NCBI RefSeq assembly: GCF_022531965.1
Contig: NZ_CP092831.1
Coordinates: 3,295,001-3,359,000, forward strand
Length of the DNA: 64,000 nucleotides
Source: Paenibacillus peoriae
Lineage (GTDB): Bacteria > Bacillota > Bacilli > Paenibacillales > Paenibacillaceae
Reading direction: 5' to 3'
Shown: in pieces, positions 16,673 to 24,874 of the stretch
Position numbering within the stretch: the stretch's first letter is position 1
Layout: each line of letters begins with the position of its first letter
The notes under the pieces: generated by a model
What the model was told of the DNA's origin: nothing
The model's database searches: none
Seen by the model: only the letters and a program-made list of their open reading frames with translations
Position numbers and translations under genes: made by a program

Positions 16673-17217
16673 TGCCATTCCTCCTCCTTCCAGTGGTTTC
16701 GAATCCATAGTCGCGCCCGGTAGAGTCTCGACTCTACCGTTTTTAAAGCTACCTGCGTCTCTTCTGCAATTTGGTCGTAGGTTTTGCCCTGCATATAGTA
16801 GGCTTGAATAATATCCCGATGTTGCTGGGGCAACTGAGCGATTTTTTGCGATAGTTCTTTAATTTGCTCCTCGCGGATGAGACGAGCCAGCACATCCTCA
16901 TCCCGGGAAGGGAGCTGTACAAGGGATTGTGCGACGTCTATTAGCTCTGCGGGGCGTCTGTCCTGTTTGCGCTTAATATCCAGCGCTTTGTGGAGCGCAA
17001 TTCGGCTCAGCCACGTTTTAAAACCTTCGTTCCGGTACTGGGGGAGAGACTTGTACACCTGAACGAATGCCTCCTGCGCGGCATCTTCTGCTTCCTTGCT
17101 GTCATGCAGCACCGAATAGGCGATATGAAATACATGCTTGCTGTACAGCTCTACGATCTCACGGAACGCCTGCCGGTCACCAGACCGTATTCGTTCAATG
17201 ATTCTCTCTATATCAAT
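16669..17217 (-). CDS. ECF sigma factor with apparent ATT start
   Basis: 182 residues from the ATT codon at 17217-17215. Region 2 is residues about 18-85 (AFREIVELYSKHVFHIAYS, DAAQEAFVQVYKSLPQYR) and region 4 about 115-170 (LPQQHRDIIQAYYMQGKTYD, VESRLYRARLW). Homologues usually begin M-D-I-E-R at this point; here the codon is ATT, preceded by AAGGGGGAG with 6 nt spacing. The only upstream in-frame ATG (17334) sits inside the terminator hairpin of dnaD, so it is unlikely. Forms an operon with the anti-sigma gene. Target promoters unknown. Confidence 0.85.
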   Translation of the reverse strand: MDIERIIERIRSGDRQAFREIVELYSKHVFHIAYSVLHDSKEAEDAAQEAFVQVYKSLPQYRNEGFKTWLSRIALHKALDIKRKQDRRPAELIDVAQSLVQLPSRDEDVLARLIREEQIKELSQKIAQLPQQHRDIIQAYYMQGKTYDQIAEETQVALKTVESRLYRARLWIRNHWKEEEWQ

Positions 17218-17280
17218 GACGCTCTCCCCCTTCCCAATACTATAGACGCCAGGAAATTTCCTTCCCCTGCATATTTCGAA

Positions 17281-17327
17281 AAAATAATTTAAAAAGGACA
17301 CACCCTCCTGACGGAATGGTGTGTCCT
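17281..17327 (-). terminator. Terminator of asnS-dnaD
   Basis: A perfect 10-bp stem, AGGACACACC (17327-17318 on the minus strand) with its complement at 17304-17295, is followed by a T-rich run. It separates dnaD from the ECF sigma operon. Confidence 0.85.
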
Positions 17328-17475
17328 CTATCATTAAAGCCTATTTACTCGTCTTCATTTCGGCTTAGCTCACGCGCACAGGCGATATTCCATGTTGTCC
17401 TCATTGCACAATAGCCAATCTGCAGTAACAGCCTTCATATATAAGTCTACTACCTAAAAGGCTTAGACCGATACA

Positions 17476-18204
17476 TTAATTGCGTCCGCCACCACGGAAT
17501 CGCTGGGCGTATTCTTTGGCATCCTGTGCATTACGGACACGGTTTCGGCTCCACTCCAGCAAAATACGGTCTATATACCGGAAATGTACCTTCCCTGCAA
17601 ATACCGCTTCCTTCAAAGCCAGCAAAATAAGCTCCTCGGGATACCGATCCTGATCCACCCAGCTGGTGATCGTCTCGTATTCCATCGGTGATAATGGTCG
17701 CCCGAATTCTTTCTCGAAAATCGTGAACAAATTCCGTTCTTCTGTAAGCGGGGATTCCGATATTCCATTCAGTAAATCCGGCTTTCCGGCAAACAAAATG
17801 TCATCTTCATCGTGCTGCTCGTTACGCTCGGCGATCATACATTCTGCCAACTTACGATACAGCCCCGTCAAATTGTAACGTTCGAATTGTACAGATGAAC
17901 TGCGGTCTTCTACGGAATCAATTCTCAAAAATCCTTCTTTCATGAGCTTACTGAAATAGAGTGCGATTTCATTCGCAGTGCATCCGATACGGGCCTGCAA
18001 TTGTTCCCATGTCGGAAATTCATTACGTTCCGCTTGTTTGAAGGCAAGCAACTGCATCAGTAGCAGCATTTCGCCATCTGCCAGCCGAAGTGTTCGATAA
18101 TGCTTGAGCAGGGCGTAGGGAATCTGGACCATTCCGGCTTCCATAGCAAAGGCTACTCCCTCCGCCCATTCTGCCGCTGATGTCTTGTCGAATGATCCGG
18201 TCAT
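17476..18204 (-). CDS. dnaD: DnaD-domain primosomal protein
   Basis: 242 residues. N-terminal winged helix (about 25-110: IPYALLKHYRTLRLADGEM, FPTWEQLQARIGCTANEI) and C-terminal DnaD/DnaB-like domain (about 150-225: FEKEFGRPLSPMEYETITSW, ILLALKEAVFAGKVHFRYID). DnaD helps load the replicative helicase at oriC and at restart forks. It starts 3 bp after asnS, the order seen in Bacillus asnS-dnaD. Nth, which follows in Bacillus, is not present here. Confidence 0.93.
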   Translation of the reverse strand: MTGSFDKTSAAEWAEGVAFAMEAGMVQIPYALLKHYRTLRLADGEMLLLMQLLAFKQAERNEFPTWEQLQARIGCTANEIALYFSKLMKEGFLRIDSVEDRSSSVQFERYNLTGLYRKLAECMIAERNEQHDEDDILFAGKPDLLNGISESPLTEERNLFTIFEKEFGRPLSPMEYETITSWVDQDRYPEELILLALKEAVFAGKVHFRYIDRILLEWSRNRVRNAQDAKEYAQRFRGGGRN

Positions 18205-18207
18205 CGG

Positions 18208-19503
18208 TTACGGATACAAACGATACAGCATACGTGGGAACGGAATCGTTTCACGTACATGATCGAGTCCACAAATCCATGCTACTGTACGCTCCAGGCC
18301 CAGTCCAAAACCAGAATGCGGAACGGTACCATATGTGCGCAGATCCATATACCATTGGTAGGCTTCACGAGCCAAGTTATGCTCGTTAAAACGTTCTTCC
18401 ATCAATGCTGGATCATCAATCCGTTGGGAACCCCCGATAATTTCGCCGTAGCCTTCAGGAGCGATCATATCGGCACACAGAACAACCTCTGGACGGGTCG
18501 GGTCTGGTTTCATATAGAATGCCTTAATGTGTGTCGGCCAATGTGTAATAAACACAGGCTTGTTATATCTTTCGGCAATCGCCGTTTCATGAGGAGCACC
18601 AAAGTCTTCCCCCCATGGGATATCGAAACCTTCACCTTGAAGGAAGGCAATCGCCTCATCATACGTAATACGTGGGAATTCGCCTTGAATTTGCTCCAGC
18701 TTCGAAACATCGCGTCCGATGGTTTCAAGCTCCTTCGCACAATTTTTCAGAACAGATTGCACGATATGGCTTACAAACTGCTCCTGTACGCGCAAGGATT
18801 CTTCATGATCCACAAAAGCCATCTCAGGTTCGATCATCCAGAACTCAATCAGGTGACGACGTGTTTTGGACTTTTCCGCACGGAAAGTTGGACCAAAGGA
18901 ATACACTTTGCCCAGCGCCATTGCCGCGGCTTCCATGTACAACTGTCCGCTTTGTGTCAAATACGCATCTTCATCAAAATATTTAATGTGGAACAACTCT
19001 GTTGTGCCTTCTGCAGAAGAAGGAGTCAAAATAGGTGGGTCCACCTTCGTAAAGCCGTTGCCGTTAAAGAATTCCTGTACAGCACGGATAATTTCCGCCC
19101 GTACGATCAAAACAGCACGTTGCTTGGCGGAACGCAACCACAAGTGACGATGATCCATCAGGAAATCTACACCGTGCTCTTTGGGTGTAATCGGGTAGTT
19201 TTCGGTCAAATGAATAATGTCAATGCCTGTAACCGTTAATTCAAAGCCTGATTGGCTACGCGGTTCTTCACGCACCACTCCAGTAACGTAAAGGGAGCTC
19301 TCTTGAGTCAAGGATTTGGCGTCATTCCAAATATCCTCGGACACTTCGCTTTTCACGATAACCCCTTGAATATACCCGCTGCCATCCCGCAGTTGCAGAA
19401 ACTGAATTTTACCACTAGATCGTTTATTGTTTACCCAAGCGCCGATTGTAACCGTTTCCCCTACATGGCGGCCCACTTGGGCAATCGTACTTTTATTCGT
19501 CAT
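18208..19503 (-). CDS. asnS: Asparaginyl-tRNA synthetase
   Basis: 431 residues, usual AsnRS length. N-terminal OB-fold anticodon-binding domain (about 1-110, [20 protein letters not shown]) and class II catalytic core with motif 2 [20 protein letters not shown] and motif 3 near the C-terminus ([15 protein letters not shown]). Charges tRNA-Asn. No T-box sequence is seen in the 130 bp upstream; instead an 8-bp hairpin lies at 19533-19563. Co-transcribed with dnaD. Confidence 0.97.
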   Translation of the reverse strand: MTNKSTIAQVGRHVGETVTIGAWVNNKRSSGKIQFLQLRDGSGYIQGVIVKSEVSEDIWNDAKSLTQESSLYVTGVVREEPRSQSGFELTVTGIDIIHLTENYPITPKEHGVDFLMDHRHLWLRSAKQRAVLIVRAEIIRAVQEFFNGNGFTKVDPPILTPSSAEGTTELFHIKYFDEDAYLTQSGQLYMEAAAMALGKVYSFGPTFRAEKSKTRRHLIEFWMIEPEMAFVDHEESLRVQEQFVSHIVQSVLKNCAKELETIGRDVSKLEQIQGEFPRITYDEAIAFLQGEGFDIPWGEDFGAPHETAIAERYNKPVFITHWPTHIKAFYMKPDPTRPEVVLCADMIAPEGYGEIIGGSQRIDDPALMEERFNEHNLAREAYQWYMDLRTYGTVPHSGFGLGLERTVAWICGLDHVRETIPFPRMLYRLYP

Positions 19504-19532
19504 GACCGTCTCTCTCCTCTTAACCGAAAATC

Positions 19533-19563
19533 AAACAGCCCTTCCCCCTGGGTCAGGCTGTTT
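19533..19563 (-). terminator. Hairpin between ackA and asnS
   Basis: AAACAGCC (19533-19540) and GGCTGTTT (19556-19563) form an 8-bp stem, followed on the minus strand by a short T-rich stretch (TTTGATTTTC). Probably the ackA terminator; the weak U-tract leaves some readthrough into asnS possible. Confidence 0.55.
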
Positions 19564-19635
19564 GCTCTCGCTGTTTGGTGCATGCGGAACTCAAACAATA
19601 GTCCACATGCATAAAGTTTACACTTTCGAACCGAA

Positions 19636-20832
19636 CTACTGAACCAGACGGAACGTGTCGCGGGCAATAACCAGTTCTTCGTTCGTTGGAATGATCAGTA
19701 CTTCTACCTTTGAATTTGCAGTTGTAATCCGGCGAGGCTCGCCAGAACGAATAGCATTCAACGATTCATCCAGCTCGACACCGAGGAATGTCAATTGCTC
19801 CAACACTCTCTTACGCAGAACGATGGAGTTCTCGCCTACACCTGCTGTAAATGCAATTACGTCTACCCCGTTCATTGCGGCAGCATACGATCCAATGTAT
19901 TTGCGCAGACGGTATTCATACATTTCAAATGCCAATGTAGAATTAGCTTCGCCTTTTTCCATACCTTCTGTGATTTCACGCATGTCACTGCTGATACCGG
20001 AGATAGCTAAAAGTCCACTATGCTTGTTCAGCATGGAATTGACTTCATTGACAGTCAATTCTTCTTTGTTCATGACATAAGGTACGATTGCTGGGTCCAA
20101 ATCACCACTACGAGTACCCATCATAAGGCCTTCCAGTGGAGTCATCCCCATGGAAGTATCAACAGACAAACCGCCTTGAACTGCTGTTATACTACCACCA
20201 TTACCGATATGACAAGTGATAATCTTCAGGTCTTCCAAAGGACGACCAAGGAATTTGGCTGCTTCCTTACTCACAAAGTCATGGGAAGTACCGTGGGCAC
20301 CGTAACGACGAACCTTGTACTTATTGTACAACACTCTTGGAATGGCGTACATATAAGCTTTTTCAGGCATGGTTTGATGGAACGAGGTATCGAATACTAC
20401 AACCTGCGGTACATCTGGCATATTCAATTCAGCCGCTTTAATCCCCATCATGGAAGCAGGGTTATGCAGTGGCGCCAGGTCAAACAAGCGGCGGATTTCA
20501 CTCTTCGCTTCAGGCGTTACAACTGCTGACTGTTTAAAGATTTCGCCTCCATGAACCACACGGTGGCCCACAGCCTGAATTTCGCTAGTACTGGAGATTA
20601 CACCATGTTCAGCATCTGTGAGTGCGTTTAGCACTTTACGGATGGCTGTAGTATGTTCCAAAATTTCGCTAACTTCGGTGTATTCTTCTTTATTGGTTGG
20701 CTTATGCGTCAGAATGGAGGAATCCATACCGATACGCTCTACCAGTCCCTTTGCCAAAACGGACTCGTCCGTCATATCATACAATTGGTATTTCAGAGAA
20801 GAACTCCCTGCATTGATTACGAGAATTTTCAT
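19636..20832 (-). CDS. ackA: Acetate kinase
   Basis: 398 residues. ASKHA-fold kinase converting acetyl phosphate and ADP to acetate and ATP. N-terminal ILVINAGSSSLKYQL with the adenosine/phosphate loop, VGHRVVHGGEIF near 85, the catalytic stretch VVFDTSFHQTMPEKAYMYAI near 145, HIGNGGSITAV near 205, and GVGENS near 328. Length and motifs fit AckA better than butyrate kinase. The start overlaps the stop of the dehydrogenase gene upstream by ATGA, so the two are translationally coupled. pta is not in the window. Confidence 0.95.
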   Translation of the reverse strand: MKILVINAGSSSLKYQLYDMTDESVLAKGLVERIGMDSSILTHKPTNKEEYTEVSEILEHTTAIRKVLNALTDAEHGVISSTSEIQAVGHRVVHGGEIFKQSAVVTPEAKSEIRRLFDLAPLHNPASMMGIKAAELNMPDVPQVVVFDTSFHQTMPEKAYMYAIPRVLYNKYKVRRYGAHGTSHDFVSKEAAKFLGRPLEDLKIITCHIGNGGSITAVQGGLSVDTSMGMTPLEGLMMGTRSGDLDPAIVPYVMNKEELTVNEVNSMLNKHSGLLAISGISSDMREITEGMEKGEANSTLAFEMYEYRLRKYIGSYAAAMNGVDVIAFTAGVGENSIVLRKRVLEQLTFLGVELDESLNAIRSGEPRRITTANSKVEVLIIPTNEELVIARDTFRLVQ

Positions 20833-21701
20833 ATCCGGTCACCATCCTTGTCGTACTTAAAGAAGCCTTCGCCCGATTTCACGCCCAGATTACCTGCACG
20901 CACCATTTTCTTCAGTACGATGGACGGACGATATTTCAATTCACCAAATTCACGGAACATACGCTCCAGAGCAGCCAAAACGGAATCCAGACCAAAGCGG
21001 TCAGCCATTTCCAAAGGACCGTTTTGGAAGTTATAGCCGATTCGCATAGCGTCATCGATATCATCAGCGGAAGCCACGCCTTCTTGAAGTACATGGGCCG
21101 CTTCGTTAATCAGCAGACAGATAATCCGGCTTGTTACGAATCCAGGAGATTCATAAATCATGACTCCTTTTTTCTCCACTATTTCTTCCACGAACATCTT
21201 AGTGTTTTCAAAGGTATCATCCGAAGTTTTTAAACCACGAATAATTTCTACGAGATCAATACGGGATACTGGATAAATAAAGTGCATACCAATAACACGC
21301 TCTGGATACTTGGTCGAGCTGGCAAGCTCGGTCAGGCTCAGCGTGGATGTATTACTTGCAAGAATAATATTGTTTGGACACACATGGTCCAGCTCTTGGA
21401 ACACTGCTTTCTTCTCGTCCAGATTCTCTGTAATAGTCTCAATGACCATATCACAGCTGCCGAGCTCCGCTAAATGGGATACTTTCTGAATGCGGGATAA
21501 GATCAATTTTTTCTCAGCTTGAGTAATTGCCCATTTTTCCAGTTGTTTGTCCAGACTCGTTTCAATCATATTGTAGGCGTAGTCTAGTTTCTCTGGTGTC
21601 TGCTCTACCAGCAGCACATCGATTCCTTTGGACGCGAGCATTTCAGAAATCCCCTGTCCCATGGTGCCGCCGCCGATGACGCCGATTTTTTTAAATTGCA
21701 T
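20829..21701 (-). CDS. 3-hydroxybutyryl-CoA dehydrogenase family protein
   Basis: 290 residues from ATG 21701, preceded by GGTGGAG with 10 nt spacing; 22 codons of upstream reading frame lack a ribosome site. N-terminal Rossmann GVIGGGTMGQGISEMLA (about 6-22), catalytic His in MHFIYPVSRIDLVEII (about 137-152), and C-terminal domain with GYNFQNGPLEMADRFGLD. Oxidises or forms 3-hydroxyacyl-CoA with NAD(H) in fatty-acid breakdown or butyrate/PHB-type routes. Overlap with ackA is unusual and points to a shared acyl-CoA/acetate role (inference). Substrate length is not decidable. Confidence 0.88.
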   Translation of the reverse strand: MQFKKIGVIGGGTMGQGISEMLASKGIDVLLVEQTPEKLDYAYNMIETSLDKQLEKWAITQAEKKLILSRIQKVSHLAELGSCDMVIETITENLDEKKAVFQELDHVCPNNIILASNTSTLSLTELASSTKYPERVIGMHFIYPVSRIDLVEIIRGLKTSDDTFENTKMFVEEIVEKKGVMIYESPGFVTSRIICLLINEAAHVLQEGVASADDIDDAMRIGYNFQNGPLEMADRFGLDSVLAALERMFREFGELKYRPSIVLKKMVRAGNLGVKSGEGFFKYDKDGDRI

Positions 21702-21810
21702 GATTCTTAACTCCACCCTTTCCTGGTCACTCTCATATATTGTATCCTTCTTTGTCGAAAAATACATGTTTATGTCCCAATAGATAATAATATCTTAGCA
21801 CGGACTAAAA

Positions 21811-21847
21811 GTAAAAAAAAATAACCAGCATAAAAAATTATGCTGGT
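21811..21847 (-). terminator. Terminator of the FtsH-like operon
   Basis: ACCAGCATAA (21824-21833) and TTATGCTGGT (21838-21847) form a 10-bp stem with loop AAAA. A run of Us follows on the minus strand. The stop codon of the protease gene lies inside the hairpin. Confidence 0.9.
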
Positions 21848-23340
21848 AATAAAGCATTTTCACTAAATTGACATCTAAATTGGTCTCCAGACAAAGTTTC
21901 CTCCTTCATTAGGATGTCAAGTGAGTTGTCGAACACAGGACGATGCTTTTCCAGCAGTTCCAAAGTTCGGGTATGCAGGTCAGCCATAATCTCGCCATTT
22001 TCCCGCATGAGTTCTTCTTTCGTTACCATTTCCATGTTAATAATGCCAAGTGAAGTCAAACCGGAAGTCATCATCGTATGGACGATGTTCAGCGCCTGCT
22101 CAAAATCATTACTAGAGCCGGTACTTCGACCGCCATAGTACATTTCTTCTGCCGTAGCCCCTGCGAGCGAGATCATAATCTGCTCCTCCAGATACTGCTT
22201 GGTGTATAAATAATGCTCTTGCTGTGGATTGTGGCGCACATACCCAAGCGCTTTCCCACGTGGGCTAAGTGCAACCTGGCTTACGCTACCAGGACGAACA
22301 ATTTCGGCCATAATAGCATGTCCCAGTTCATGGATCGCTACACGTTTTTTCTCTTCCAAGGTCGATTCTCGATCTGTCTTTTCACCCATCATCACTTTGT
22401 CAATTGCCATCGACAGATGTTTCTGTGCAATCATTTTCTGATCCTGTCTCATCGCATAGATTGCCGCTTCATTCATTACGCTCTCCAGCTGTGCGCCAGA
22501 AAACCCATAAGATTCCTCAGCAATTTTATCCAGATTCGCATCTTCCTGAATCGGTTTGTTTTTGGCATGAATTTTAAGAATATGAAGACGGCCCTTCTTA
22601 TCAGGCAAATCCACTTGAATATGACGGTCAAAACGCCCTGGACGCGTTAAGGCGCTGTCCAGCATTTCTTTACGGTTTGTTGCCGCAATGATCAAAATCC
22701 GCGGTGTATCTACCGAGTAAATACCATCCATTTCTGTCAGCAACTGATTCAAAGTCTGATCATATTCTCGTTGCTGTCCACCCTCACGTTTACCACCAAT
22801 TACGTCGATTTCGTCAATAAAAATAATTGCATTTTCCTTCTTTTCCTTGGCTGCACGAGTACGTGCCTCCCGGAACAACTCACGCACACGACCTGCTCCA
22901 ACACCAACGTACATTTCAACAAATTCACTACCTGAGGCTGCAACAAAAACAGAATTAGTATAGTGTGCCGCTGCCTTAGCCATCAGTGTTTTTCCTGTTC
23001 CCGGAGGACCTGTGAGCAAAACGCCTTTTAATGGACGGATACCAAACTTGGAGATTTCATCATGTCGATTCAAAAAATCCAAGGCCTCACGCAGCTCCTG
23101 CTTAGCGCTTTCTTGCCCACCGATTTCCTCAAAAGTCAGCTTGTCCGGGCCATTTTTTTTACGTTTACGTTCTTGCCCAGCACCTACGGCCAAGCCTCCA
23201 CGAGCATGCATGAGCATTAACAAGCCGCTGAACATCACACCAGCAACTAGAAGAGGGATAATATTTACCCCAATAAAAACGAGAAATATAATGGTTACCG
23301 GCACAATGCCGATTAATATTTCCTTGATCCATCTAGGCAT
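21838..23340 (-). CDS. Short FtsH-like AAA+ zinc metalloprotease
   Basis: 500 residues from ATG 23340. Two close membrane helices (about 8-26 and 28-44) replace the usual helix-loop-helix with a roughly 70-residue outer domain. AAA+ module: Walker A GPPGTGKT (111-118), pore motif FVEMYVGVGA (140-149), Walker B IIFIDEID (172-179), second region of homology TNRKEMLDSALTRPGRFDRH. M41 protease: HELGH (337-341) and the third ligand in SSNDFEQA. Canonical FtsH is 600-640 residues, so this is a reduced paralogue. Its start overlaps the upstream membrane-protein gene by 8 bp. Substrates unknown. Confidence 0.88.
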   Translation of the reverse strand: MPRWIKEILIGIVPVTIIFLVFIGVNIIPLLVAGVMFSGLLMLMHARGGLAVGAGQERKRKKNGPDKLTFEEIGGQESAKQELREALDFLNRHDEISKFGIRPLKGVLLTGPPGTGKTLMAKAAAHYTNSVFVAASGSEFVEMYVGVGAGRVRELFREARTRAAKEKKENAIIFIDEIDVIGGKREGGQQREYDQTLNQLLTEMDGIYSVDTPRILIIAATNRKEMLDSALTRPGRFDRHIQVDLPDKKGRLHILKIHAKNKPIQEDANLDKIAEESYGFSGAQLESVMNEAAIYAMRQDQKMIAQKHLSMAIDKVMMGEKTDRESTLEEKKRVAIHELGHAIMAEIVRPGSVSQVALSPRGKALGYVRHNPQQEHYLYTKQYLEEQIMISLAGATAEEMYYGGRSTGSSNDFEQALNIVHTMMTSGLTSLGIINMEMVTKEELMRENGEIMADLHTRTLELLEKHRPVFDNSLDILMKEETLSGDQFRCQFSENALLPA

Positions 23341-23866
23341 TAGGCCATACCCCCATCTGCTGAGATTGACGTGGCAAAACGATAAACTTGGTCGCTTTCC
23401 CTTCGCTGAGTCGGATATAGACATTGTTCGAATCCATGTCGGTATCAGCTTTGATACCCGTCTTTTTCTTTTTCATATGCTCAACTGTAGATGAAATTTG
23501 AGTATACTTTCTATTTTCCATCGCTTCGGCTACAGGAAACATAGCCTCAGACCACCATTGATTCAGTGCTGAATTGGAACGGTCTGCAATATCGAGCTTA
23601 ATGGTGCGGCTGCCAATGATGGATTGTCCTTTTTGCTTAACTACATCGACCAATCCGGCCACATCCGCCTGCGGTTTGAGATCTAGTTTCAATACAACCT
23701 GATCCTGTTTAATATCTATTTGAGCGCTTGTCACGCCTGGATATTGAGAAACCAGTTTTTCCAGAGGACTTTGCATTGTAACCTGACGGTAAATGAACCA
23801 TCCCCCAAATAGCAGCAAAGCTGCCAAAACTGCCGCCACAACGATAGGAACTGCACGCAATTTCAA
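23333..23866 (-). CDS. Single-pass membrane protein coupled to the FtsH-like protease
   Basis: 177 residues from TTG 23866, preceded by GAGGAGG with 7 nt spacing; no in-frame ATG has a ribosome site. One membrane helix (about 5-25, VPIVVAAVLAALLLFGGWFI) is followed by about 150 residues without further helices, likely outside the membrane (SAQIDIKQDQVVLKLDL, ADRSNSALNQWWSEAMFPVA). I do not recognise a family. The 8-bp overlap with the protease gene implies fixed co-synthesis. A partner, adaptor or inhibitor of the protease is the natural guess. Confidence 0.7.
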   Translation of the reverse strand: MKLRAVPIVVAAVLAALLLFGGWFIYRQVTMQSPLEKLVSQYPGVTSAQIDIKQDQVVLKLDLKPQADVAGLVDVVKQKGQSIIGSRTIKLDIADRSNSALNQWWSEAMFPVAEAMENRKYTQISSTVEHMKKKKTGIKADTDMDSNNVYIRLSEGKATKFIVLPRQSQQMGVWPNA

Positions 23867-24097
23867 ACAACATCCTCCTCTCAAAATGTAAAACTCAGAA
23901 GAAACGGGACGAATGTCAACAAACAACCAAATTGCATGATCTTACAGTGATCAGCAATTCTTTTTTCTATCATTTTTGTCTATCACTTATAAAATATAGT
24001 ATATCATAACGTATATCTAAAATCGAAGGCAATGTGTGGAGGAGTTGTGATGAGGCAAAATCTTTGGTTATGGTGGAGGTGGGACGCTGCGTGTAGG

Positions 24098-24120
24098 ATT
24101 TGATCTTACGATCGCTGTTG
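24098..24120 (+). repeat. 23-bp dispersed repeat, copy 1
   Basis: Bases 24098-24120 (core GATCTTACGATCGCTGTTG) are an exact reverse complement of 48061-48083. Weaker similarity (GGAGG ... GGGAC) extends to the left in both copies. It sits in the 446-bp gap between the single-pass membrane gene and ypmB. The rest of that gap holds AT-rich sequence, an imperfect hairpin near 24165-24200 and the terminator at 24217-24255. Confidence 0.75.
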
Positions 24121-24216
24121 CCCGCCATAAAGATGAATTTGCCTTAGGAGAGAAGTTGGGTAGGTAAAGATGCTTCGCTGGCATTCAGCTCATCTTTACG
24201 GCATAGCAAGACTAAA

Positions 24217-24255
24217 AGACGTAAATACGAATTTCATCGCATTTACGTCTTTTTC
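24217..24255. terminator. Intrinsic terminator hairpin after ypmB
   Basis: AGACGTAAAT (24217-24226) pairs perfectly with ATTTACGTCT (24241-24250), followed by Ts on the plus strand and a T-rich stretch (TTTAGTC) on the minus strand. Likely ends the minus-strand ypmB transcript or works in both directions. Confidence 0.7.
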
Positions 24256-24312
24256 TTGAGCTTTTAATCATTTACTAGTCATTCATTCCACATCTGCTGA
24301 TCCTCAACCAGC

Positions 24313-24837
24313 TCAGTTATTGGGCAAAGTATACTTTACCCCCGTCGCTCCCCCATCTGAAAAACGGTAAAAGGCATAGTAATGATGGCTTCCATCATCG
24401 TAAAACAGCTGCCACACATATTCGCCATTGAACACACTCGGCTGGAGGCTTACAATTTTTACACCTGGAAGCTGCTGCTGAATTAGCGACGTCATTTTTT
24501 GCTCGTCGACTCCGTTCTTCAGCAGCTCGGTATGAACACCGCTATTATCTGCGGCAGGTACGTTAGGTTGTCCCCCCACTTTTTGAAAAGGAACCCATAC
24601 CATTATATTTTCATTCTGTGCATTTTTCCCCTGAACCACCCAATATACCTGATCCCACACAGACTTCCATGTTTGAGTCGTGCTAACCAGACCACCTGAT
24701 TGCTTGGCCTTAATGATAGCGGCATTTTTCTCAGCCACCTGGTCTTGAGTAACATAGGAATAATACCAGAAAATGCTGACCAGGATCAGTATCACGGCCA
24801 AAATGGCGACCGCTATCCATTTTTTCTTATTTTTCAA
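24313..24837 (-). CDS. ypmB: YpmB-like DUF5590 protein
   Basis: 174 residues. N-terminal single helix (about 6-27, WIAVAILAVILILVSIFWYY) after KNKKK anchors the protein, with two cystatin-like repeats outside (about 35-85 and 105-170; WVVQGKNAQNENIMVWVP, YVWQLFYDDGSHHYYAFYRF). In Bacillus ypmB lies between dinG and aspB-asnS, the same neighbourhood. Here aspB is absent and ypmB is separated from dinG by rex and the deaminase gene. Function unknown; extracytoplasmic. Confidence 0.85.
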   Translation of the reverse strand: MKNKKKWIAVAILAVILILVSIFWYYSYVTQDQVAEKNAAIIKAKQSGGLVSTTQTWKSVWDQVYWVVQGKNAQNENIMVWVPFQKVGGQPNVPAADNSGVHTELLKNGVDEQKMTSLIQQQLPGVKIVSLQPSVFNGEYVWQLFYDDGSHHYYAFYRFSDGGATGVKYTLPNN

Positions 24838-24874
24838 ACCCGTGCTTCCTCTCTAAGGGGATGTGACACCTGAA

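Noticed and set aside
17217..17334. ATG start of the ECF sigma gene at 17334
   Set aside because: The extension lies across the dnaD terminator hairpin and has no ribosome site or homologue-like sequence.
18259..19239. 326-codon plus-strand frame opposite asnS
   Set aside because: Fully antisense to a strongly conserved tRNA synthetase gene, no ribosome site, composition of a shadow frame.
19504..19635. T-box leader of asnS
   Set aside because: The conserved GGTGG/ACCGCG element is absent; only a short hairpin is present.
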